Below the pieces are notes generated by a model that was not told the origin of the DNA, did not search any database, and saw nothing but the letters and a program-made list of their open reading frames with translations. Positions 5,803-10,272 of a stretch of DNA of 10,272 nucleotides are shown in pieces; within the stretch, counting starts at the first letter, position 1; every line of letters begins with the position of its first letter. The position numbers and the translations under genes are program-made. Where the stretch lies: positions 1 through 10,272 of the forward strand of contig URBN01000055.1 in NCBI GenBank assembly GCA_900546145.1. The letters are read 5' to 3'. Origin of the DNA: an uncultured Desulfovibrio sp. (lineage in GTDB: Bacteria; Desulfobacterota; Desulfovibrionia; Desulfovibrionales; Desulfovibrionaceae).

Positions 5803-7446
5803 ATGTCCATTCATCCTGAGGCGGGCAAACTCGCCGATCCCAGAACGCTTGAAAATATCCCGGCCCTCATGGCCGCCTATTACACGGAAAAGCCGGATCC
5901 GTCTGTCCCCGGTCAGCGTGTCTCTTTTGGCACGTCCGGGCACCGCGGCTCATCCCTCAGACGCACCTTCAACGAAGCGCATATCGAGGCCATCACCCAG
6001 GCCGTCTGCGACTACCGCTCCGCCGAAGGCATTGACGGGCCGCTCTACATCGGCTTTGACACCCATGCCCTGTCAGCGGCGGCCTACCGCACGGCCCTGA
6101 GCGTGCTCGCCGCCAATCATGTCAAAACCCGCGTTTCCAAAGATGGCAGATATACGGCCACGCCCTGCGTGTCCCACGCCATCCTTCTCTGGAACAGAAC
6201 CCATGAGGGCATCGACCGCGCCGACGGCATCATCATCACCCCGTCCCACAATCCGCCCTCGGACGGCGGATTTAAGTACAATCCTCCCCACGGCGGTCCG
6301 GCTGACACGGCAGTGACCTCGCGCATCGAGCAGGCCGCCAATGAAATTCTCGCTGGCGGCAACAGGGAAGTGCACAGGATGGACTACGAGGCAGCCCTCT
6401 CTTCGCCCGAGACCGAGGAATTTGATTTCGTCAGCGCCTATGTCGACGGCCTTGCCGATATCATCGACATGAAGGCCATCGCCAAATCCGGTCTGAAACT
6501 GGGCGTCGATCCCCTCGGCGGCGCAAGCCTTGAACTCTGGCAGCCCATCGCCGATAAATACGGCCTCAACCTGACCATCGTGAACAAGTGCGTTGATCCC
6601 ACCTTCCGCTTTGTCCCCCGTGACAAGGACGGGAAAATCCGCATGGACTGCTCTTCGCCCTGGGCCATGAGCGTGCTTCTCGGGATGCGCGACAAATTCG
6701 ACCTGAGCTTCGCCTGCGATCCCGACTCCGACCGCCATGGCATCGTGACCAGCGAAGAACTCATGAATCCCAACCACTATCTCTCCGTGTGCGCCTGGTA
6801 TCTCATGAAAACACGGAAGCACTGGCCAAAGAAATGCGGAATCGGCAAGACCGTCGTGACAAGCAACATGCTGAACCGCATCGCCGATCACATCGGCTGC
6901 GGCATCGTGGAGACGCCGGCCGGCTTTAAGTGGTTCGTCCCCTTCCTCACGAGCGGCAAATGCGGCTTCTGCTGCGAGGAAAGCGCGGGCGGCTCCTTCC
7001 TGTGCTTCGACGGCAGTACCTGGTCTACGGACAAGGACGGTCCGCTGCTCTGCCTGCTCGCCGCGGAAATGACCGCGAAGGAAGGCATGAACCCCAGCAA
7101 ACTCTATAAGAAGATCACGAAGAAGCTGGGCGATCCCGTCTACCAGCGTATTGATTCTCCTGTGGATGACGTCACTCGCGCTACGCTGAAGAGCCTCACC
7201 CCCGCCAAAGTGGATCTGAAAAAGCTCGGCGGCGAGGCCGTGACGGAAATCCTCACCGAAGCGCCCGGCAACAACGCGCCCATCGGCGGCTGCAAGGTCG
7301 TCACAAAGGACGGCTGGTTCGCCGTGCGTCCCTCCGGAACGGAAGCCATCTACAAGCTCTACGCTGAAAGCTTCCGTAGCGCCGATCATCTGAAGTCCAT
7401 TCAGAAGGACGCAGGCGCCTTCGTTGAACGGCTTCTCGGAAAGTAA
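5803..7446 (+). CDS. pgm: Phosphoglucomutase, alpha-D-glucose phosphate-specific
   Basis: The 547-residue enzyme interconverts glucose 1-phosphate and glucose 6-phosphate in the cytoplasm, linking glycogen, sugar-nucleotide and LPS precursor supply to glycolysis. Its length matches E. coli Pgm (546). Motifs in order are GTSGHR (43-48), the phosphoserine loop TPSHNPPSDGG with Ser148, the metal loop DPDSDR with Asp306, Asp308 and Asp310, the sugar-binding CEESAGGSF (391-399) and the phosphate-binding RPSGTE (509-514). All catalytic positions are present. The ATG at 5803 is chosen because GAGGAGG lies 4 bases upstream and the protein then starts like its relatives; the frame is open back to 5647 but that part overlaps the degP terminator. 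A -10-like TATAGT occurs at 5740-5745 without a good -35 box. Terminators on both sides make the gene a single transcription unit. Confidence 0.96.
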   Translation: MSIHPEAGKLADPRTLENIPALMAAYYTEKPDPSVPGQRVSFGTSGHRGSSLRRTFNEAHIEAITQAVCDYRSAEGIDGPLYIGFDTHALSAAAYRTALSVLAANHVKTRVSKDGRYTATPCVSHAILLWNRTHEGIDRADGIIITPSHNPPSDGGFKYNPPHGGPADTAVTSRIEQAANEILAGGNREVHRMDYEAALSSPETEEFDFVSAYVDGLADIIDMKAIAKSGLKLGVDPLGGASLELWQPIADKYGLNLTIVNKCVDPTFRFVPRDKDGKIRMDCSSPWAMSVLLGMRDKFDLSFACDPDSDRHGIVTSEELMNPNHYLSVCAWYLMKTRKHWPKKCGIGKTVVTSNMLNRIADHIGCGIVETPAGFKWFVPFLTSGKCGFCCEESAGGSFLCFDGSTWSTDKDGPLLCLLAAEMTAKEGMNPSKLYKKITKKLGDPVYQRIDSPVDDVTRATLKSLTPAKVDLKKLGGEAVTEILTEAPGNNAPIGGCKVVTKDGWFAVRPSGTEAIYKLYAESFRSADHLKSIQKDAGAFVERLLGK

Positions 7447-7452
7447 TTCCAG

Positions 7453-7488
7453 GGGGCGCGGGCGTTACACCCGCGCCCCTTTGTTTTT
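7453..7488 (+). terminator. Rho-independent terminator of pgm
   Basis: GGGGCGCGGG (7453-7462) pairs perfectly with CCCGCGCCCC (7470-7479) around a 7-base loop, followed by TTTGTTTTT. It starts 7 bases after the pgm stop. Confidence 0.92.
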
Positions 7489-7719
7489 ACCGTCCGCCCG
7501 GAAACATCCCTGTAAGTAAGCCGGAACGTTCTCCGGATCCGCAGTATCCCGCCTGTGGAAAATCCTGAAACGCCGGCCTGCTGATTTCCGGCCCCGTCTC
7601 CTGCGGGTAATGACAGCGTTCTGAAAATAATGCTATTTCCGATCCTGACTGGCTGAGGGGGCGATCCCGGCCTCCTCAGAGTTCTTTGGAGCGTTTACTC
7701 TTTGCGAAGGAGTCCCCCC

Positions 7720-8439
7720 ATGACGAGCAGAACCATGCCTCATGCCGGCCCCCGTTGTCTGATCTTTCTCCTTTTCACTGCTCTTCTCCTCCTTTCCGCC
7801 GGACCGGCGTCTGCCGCGGATGACTGGCAGATGATCACGCCCCGGCCGGAAGCACTGAAGAAATTGAGCACCTTCCTGAGCAACTTCACGGAACTCGGCC
7901 TCTACAACGCAGATACAGCGGAAAGCGGCGATCCCGGCATCCTGCATCTGAAAAGCGCCAGGGGACAGATGCATCTCATCGCGTTCGGCATCCGGCATAA
8001 CTTCATCAACAACTTCAGATCCCGTATCAGAGAGTGCGCCACCCCCGGATGTCCGTACGGCGACAGCACTATCGACGCGAAGTACGTCAGGGCTTCCGTG
8101 AAAAAGTATTTCGGCCTGACGGTTCAGGACAGCTCCATCGACGACGATTTCATACGGGGAGATATGAAGGCCGGCGATCATAACGGCATTCTGATGGCCG
8201 CCCATTTTGACGGTGCGCGTTACCATTTTCCCGCAGCTGACGGGGAAGCCACGTACTACGCCCGGGTTGAAAAAGTGTTCAGAAATTACGGCGGACAGCT
8301 CCTCATGACCGGGTACATCTACAACAGCGAAGATGAAAAGGATCGGACTGGCACGTTTACGGCCGTTGTCCGTCCCGCCGGGACCGATGGAAAGGGCGGA
8401 TGGCACCTGATTTCGATGGAGAGCAGGTTCCGGGAATAA
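7720..8439 (+). CDS. Exported protein of unknown function
   Basis: I do not recognise this 239-residue protein. Residues 1-32 are a signal peptide (long Leu-rich core, cleavage near ASA-AD), so it is exported. The mature part is soluble, with no further membrane segment. It has two Cys, C106 and C111 (CATPGC), which could form a disulfide in the periplasm. The middle and C-terminal part, with segments such as GARYHFPAADGEATYYARV and LLMTGYIYN, looks like alternating beta strands, perhaps a small beta-sheet or barrel-like fold. ATG at 7720 is preceded by GAAGGAG with a 7-base gap; an in-frame TTG at 7702 would place that ribosome site inside the gene and is rejected. It is the first of three small exported proteins in a row (48-base gap to the next), probably co-transcribed. 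No clear promoter was found in the 230 bases upstream. Confidence 0.8.
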   Translation: MTSRTMPHAGPRCLIFLLFTALLLLSAGPASAADDWQMITPRPEALKKLSTFLSNFTELGLYNADTAESGDPGILHLKSARGQMHLIAFGIRHNFINNFRSRIRECATPGCPYGDSTIDAKYVRASVKKYFGLTVQDSSIDDDFIRGDMKAGDHNGILMAAHFDGARYHFPAADGEATYYARVEKVFRNYGGQLLMTGYIYNSEDEKDRTGTFTAVVRPAGTDGKGGWHLISMESRFRE

Positions 8440-8487
8440 GCGCAGTCTCCTTCTATCCGCGAAGACCTTCTTCACAAAGGAAACAAC

Positions 8488-9102
8488 ATGAGGAAAAACA
8501 AGAATCGTTCTTGTGGTATCACCGGTCTCTTCATGCTTGCCTCCGTCTTCGTCTTCTCCTGTCCCGTCCCGGCTGAAAGCGGGCGTGATGTTTTCAGGGA
8601 ATACAGCAGTTTTGAAGCCTGCTACGAGGCCGCAAAGCTGGGAGACGCAAAAGCCTATGAGGGCATGGGCGACTTTATGCTTCATCAGGGTATTTTTAAT
8701 CCAGATAAAAAAGCCGCTGCCGCCTGGTACACAAAAGCTGTCAGATACGGCCGCGGGAGCGCTGCTGAAAAACTTCGTGCTCTCGGTGTCTCCGCTCCTG
8801 CCGTGGGAGGGGACAGGGCCCCGGTCTGTCCGGACCGCGAAGCCGGGGACGCCAGCGTCAGCGGTGTCGTTGTCGATCCGCAGACTGATCATACCGACGC
8901 TCATGGCATCCTGATCCGGGACGATTCCGGAAGAACCATCGACGTCCTCACCGGAAACGGTGATGTTCCTGAATTCGAAGGACTGCGCAGGGGGGATCGC
9001 GTTTCGCTCAGGTACAGTACTTCCACCAGTCTCGACACCTTCACGGGCGAATGCGGCCCGACATATTTCTACTCGGAGAACTCGGGCCGTATCAGCCGCT
9101 GA
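8488..9102 (+). CDS. Exported Sel1-repeat protein with C-terminal beta domain
   Basis: This 204-residue protein starts with a signal sequence (1-29, possible cut after PVPA). Cys25 in VFSC is a poor lipobox because of Phe at -2, but lipid attachment cannot be excluded. Residues about 50-92 match one Sel1-like helical repeat (A-x-A-x-x-x-MGD, then AAAAWYTKAVRYG), a fold that usually mediates protein contacts. Residues about 122-195 (SGVVVD, GILIRDDSGRTIDV, LRRGDRVSLRY) look like a small OB-like beta barrel. Three Cys in the mature part (C45, C114, C189) may include a disulfide. The start ATG has AAAGGAA five bases upstream. The function is unknown. The position between two other small exported proteins suggests a shared envelope role, by inference only. 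The stop codon lies in a hairpin that also covers the ribosome site of the mini-ORF that follows. Confidence 0.82.
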   Translation: MRKNKNRSCGITGLFMLASVFVFSCPVPAESGRDVFREYSSFEACYEAAKLGDAKAYEGMGDFMLHQGIFNPDKKAAAAWYTKAVRYGRGSAAEKLRALGVSAPAVGGDRAPVCPDREAGDASVSGVVVDPQTDHTDAHGILIRDDSGRTIDVLTGNGDVPEFEGLRRGDRVSLRYSTSTSLDTFTGECGPTYFYSENSGRISR

Positions 9103-9115
9103 GCAAAAGCAGCGG
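9096..9115 (+). promoter_or_regulatory. Hairpin over a stop codon and the next ribosome site
   Basis: CCGCTG (9096-9101) pairs with CAGCGG (9110-9115) around loop AGCAAAAG. The stem covers the TGA of the Sel1 gene (9100-9102) and the first two bases of the GGAGGG ribosome site (9114-9119). Ribosomes finishing the Sel1 gene would open it, which is the layout expected for translational coupling. Confidence 0.4.
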
Positions 9116-9124
9116 AGGGCCTGT

Positions 9125-9163
9125 ATGACCGGATATGAATATTTTCAGAAGGTGAATGTATGA
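9125..9163 (+). CDS. Possible 12-residue coupling mini-ORF (MTGYEYFQKVNV)
   Basis: ATG at 9125 follows a good ribosome site, GGAGGG (9114-9119), with a 5-base gap. After 12 codons its TGA (9161-9163) overlaps the ATG of the next gene in the arrangement ATGA. Such overlaps commonly hand ribosomes on to the next gene. It has no known relatives that I can name, and may act only as a translated leader for the septoil-knot gene. It could also be chance. Confidence 0.4.
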   Translation: MTGYEYFQKVNV

Positions 9164-9483
9164 AAAAATTCGTCTGTTTTCTGGCGCTCTGCGCTTCCGT
9201 TGTTTTTTCCGCACAAGCCGTCTATGCCGGCGGAGTCTCCAATTGTATGTGCAACGGGCAGAAACTGTATGGCAAAGTAAAGGTGGTCAGGAACTTCGCT
9301 GACTTCAAGGTCAAGCGCGTCAGCAGTTTTCCTGATCTCAAAGTGAAGAGGGTAAAAAATTTCCCGGACAGCTGTGGTGAATGGCAGTTTGTGGATAACT
9401 TCCCGGATTTCACAGTACAGTTTGTGGATGATTTCCCGGACTTCACCATTCAGTACGTGAACAGTTTCCCCGGAGAACGTTAG
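9160..9483 (+). CDS. Exported 7(1) septoil-knot domain protein (former DUF6150)
   Basis: The 107-residue protein has a signal peptide (1-23, cut near VYA-G) and a mature part of about 84 residues made mostly of a short repeat. Six units are visible at about 41-49, 51-60, 62-71, 75-84, 86-95 and 97-104, with the pattern aromatic/V-x-x-V-x-x-F-P-D-F; good examples are QFVDNFPDF, QFVDDFPDF and QYVNSFPG. A YGK strand precedes them, and SCGEW breaks the series after unit 3. This matches, from memory, the family named for a predicted 7(1) torus knot; the biological role is unknown. Mature Cys are C29, C31 and C72, so a disulfide is possible. The start ATG has AAGGTGA just upstream and overlaps the stop of a mini-ORF. 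It is the last gene of the probable three-gene exported set and is followed by a strong bidirectional terminator. Confidence 0.85.
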   Translation: MKKFVCFLALCASVVFSAQAVYAGGVSNCMCNGQKLYGKVKVVRNFADFKVKRVSSFPDLKVKRVKNFPDSCGEWQFVDNFPDFTVQFVDDFPDFTIQYVNSFPGER

Positions 9484-9540
9484 CCCGCCGGCTGGAGAGG
9501 GCGGGTGAAGAAAGCCCTCCGTCTGCGTTCCACGCGATAT

Positions 9541-9590
9541 AAAAAAGCCTGTCCGTTCCGGAATAACCGGAGCGGGCAGGCTTTTTCATT
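9541..9590. terminator. Bidirectional rho-independent terminator
   Basis: The arms 9542-9561 and 9567-9586 form a 20-bp stem (18 Watson-Crick pairs plus two G-U pairs when read on the plus strand) with loop AATAA. The A-run on the left and T-run on the right give a U-tract on either strand. It lies between two converging genes: 58 bases after the septoil-knot stop and 21 bases after the end of the minus-strand barrel gene. Confidence 0.93.
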
Positions 9591-9607
9591 TTAAAGAGAA
9601 GATCAGC

Positions 9608-10272
9608 TTAGAAGTCGTACCTGACCTGGAGGTGTCCCGTCACGCCTTCACGCTTTTCGCCAAAGTATCCGGTGGTGCCGAGCATGAAGGAGAAGTCGGA
9701 ATCGGCTGCGGGCTTAAAGAATACACCGGCTTCGGCGATGGCCGTATTGCCCCGGAGATCCGTGGAAGGCACATCGTAGCCGTAAATGCTGCCGCTGCTT
9801 TTGGCGTCGAACTGGTGTTCCCAGGCGCCGCCCAGGTACCAGCTGAAGGTTTCATCCTTCTTAAAGTTGAGACGGGCGCCAGTGCGCACGCGGCTCGAGT
9901 AGATGTCATCGAACTCAAACTGCTGGCCGCAGATCGTGCCGTCGTCTCCCCACAGGTGACCCCAGAAGTATTTGGCGTACACGTCAGCCGTCACATTGTC
10001 CGTCACGTCCCACATATAGCCGAGGCCGCCGTGGGCGGTGAGGTAGGGGGCGCGGCCATCCCAGTCTGCCGTCTGTCCGTCAGCCTGAATATCATGGCTC
10101 TGCCAGTCGCCCATCATGAGACCGTAGCGGATGGAGCCTTCAGCGTACAGACCCTTCAGGAGATCCCTGTTCAGGAAGACCTTCGCCAGGGCGCCGACGC
10201 CGTAATAGTAGTCATGACCCTCGCTGTCTATGGACCGGCTGTCGTCCGGCTCGTACTCGGAGTGGAAACGGC
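9608..10272 (-). CDS. C-terminal beta-barrel of an autotransporter-like outer-membrane protein (partial)
   Basis: Only the last 220 residues are inside the window; the frame is open to the right edge, so the N-terminal part (signal peptide and any passenger domain) is missing. The visible part is a run of alternating amphipathic strands, such as YYYGVGALAKVF, LYAEGSIRYG, LTAHGGLGYMWD, TADVYAKYFWG, SRVRTGARLNF, FSWYLGGAWEHQF and GHLQVRYDF. The closing aromatic-rich strand ends in Phe, the usual signal for the BAM complex. Strand pattern and loops (DITDNVTAD-like periplasmic turn, KKDETFSWYLG) fit the autotransporter domain family, whose barrel normally spans about 250-300 residues. It could instead be another type of barrel, because the passenger is not seen. 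A Met inside the frame at 10117 is not a believable start, since barrel strands continue upstream of it. The barrel is a plausible client of the DegP encoded nearby. Confidence 0.85.
   Translation of the reverse strand, partial: RFHSEYEPDDSRSIDSEGHDYYYGVGALAKVFLNRDLLKGLYAEGSIRYGLMMGDWQSHDIQADGQTADWDGRAPYLTAHGGLGYMWDVTDNVTADVYAKYFWGHLWGDDGTICGQQFEFDDIYSSRVRTGARLNFKKDETFSWYLGGAWEHQFDAKSSGSIYGYDVPSTDLRGNTAIAEAGVFFKPAADSDFSFMLGTTGYFGEKREGVTGHLQVRYDF

Noticed and set aside
4033..5943. 636-codon open frame on the minus strand opposite degP
   Set aside because: It is again a mirror of biased codons, runs across two terminators and the degP promoter, and matches no family.
6073..7389. 438-codon open frame opposite pgm
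   Set aside because: The plus strand carries complete phosphoglucomutase motifs; the opposite frame has none.
8551..8562. Lipobox (VFSC, Cys25) making the Sel1 protein a lipoprotein
   Set aside because: Phe at -2 does not fit the usual lipobox, and a normal signal-peptidase site follows a few residues later; left open but not called.
7633..8904. 423-codon minus-strand frame opposite the first two exported-protein genes
   Set aside because: Both plus-strand genes have good ribosome sites and signal peptides; the minus frame has neither and spans an intergenic gap.
9222..9449. 75-codon repetitive minus-strand frame opposite the septoil-knot gene
   Set aside because: It is a mirror of the plus-strand repeat; its SGKLSTN-type repeats are the complement of the FPDF codons.

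Overview
The window looks like chromosomal DNA of a Gram-negative bacterium of the Desulfovibrionaceae or a close relative (Desulfobacterota). This is inference. It rests on the GC-rich sequence, a five-domain S1 protein beside a DegP-type protease, a long-form phosphoglucomutase, an outer-membrane barrel ending in Phe, and a sigma-54 type promoter. No ribosomal RNA gene or species marker is present.

Layout. Positions 1-~620 are a small graveyard of insertion sequences: the C-terminal end of an IS3/IS481-type transposase on the minus strand, and a frameshifted IS30-family transposase fragment on the plus strand, with a terminator-like hairpin and a strong inverted repeat between them. Then, on the minus strand, come a secreted MsrA-MsrB fusion (753-1850) and a tRNA-Met(CAU) gene (2149-2225) with its own promoter and terminator. 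From about 2300 transcription is on the plus strand. A structured leader precedes an S1-domain RNA-binding protein (2532-4052). A terminator overlaps a consensus-quality sigma-54 promoter, followed by a periplasmic DegP/HtrA protease (4183-5616), a terminator, phosphoglucomutase (5803-7446) and another terminator.

The last third is accessory. Three small exported proteins, likely one operon, run from 7720 to 9483: an unrecognised one, a Sel1-repeat protein with a C-terminal beta domain, and a repeat protein that I recognise as a 7(1) septoil-knot (former DUF6150) protein. A hairpin and a 12-codon mini-ORF link the last two and suggest translational coupling. A 20-bp bidirectional terminator separates them from the C-terminal barrel of an autotransporter-like protein on the minus strand, cut by the right edge.

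Functionally much of the window concerns the cell envelope: MsrAB repairs oxidised Met in exported proteins, DegP degrades or refolds misfolded periplasmic proteins (substrates can include barrels such as the one at the right end), and the three small exported proteins are of unknown role. The most interesting points are the septoil-knot protein with its coupling device, the sigma-54 promoter of degP, and the decayed IS30 element whose parts can be reassembled across three frames.
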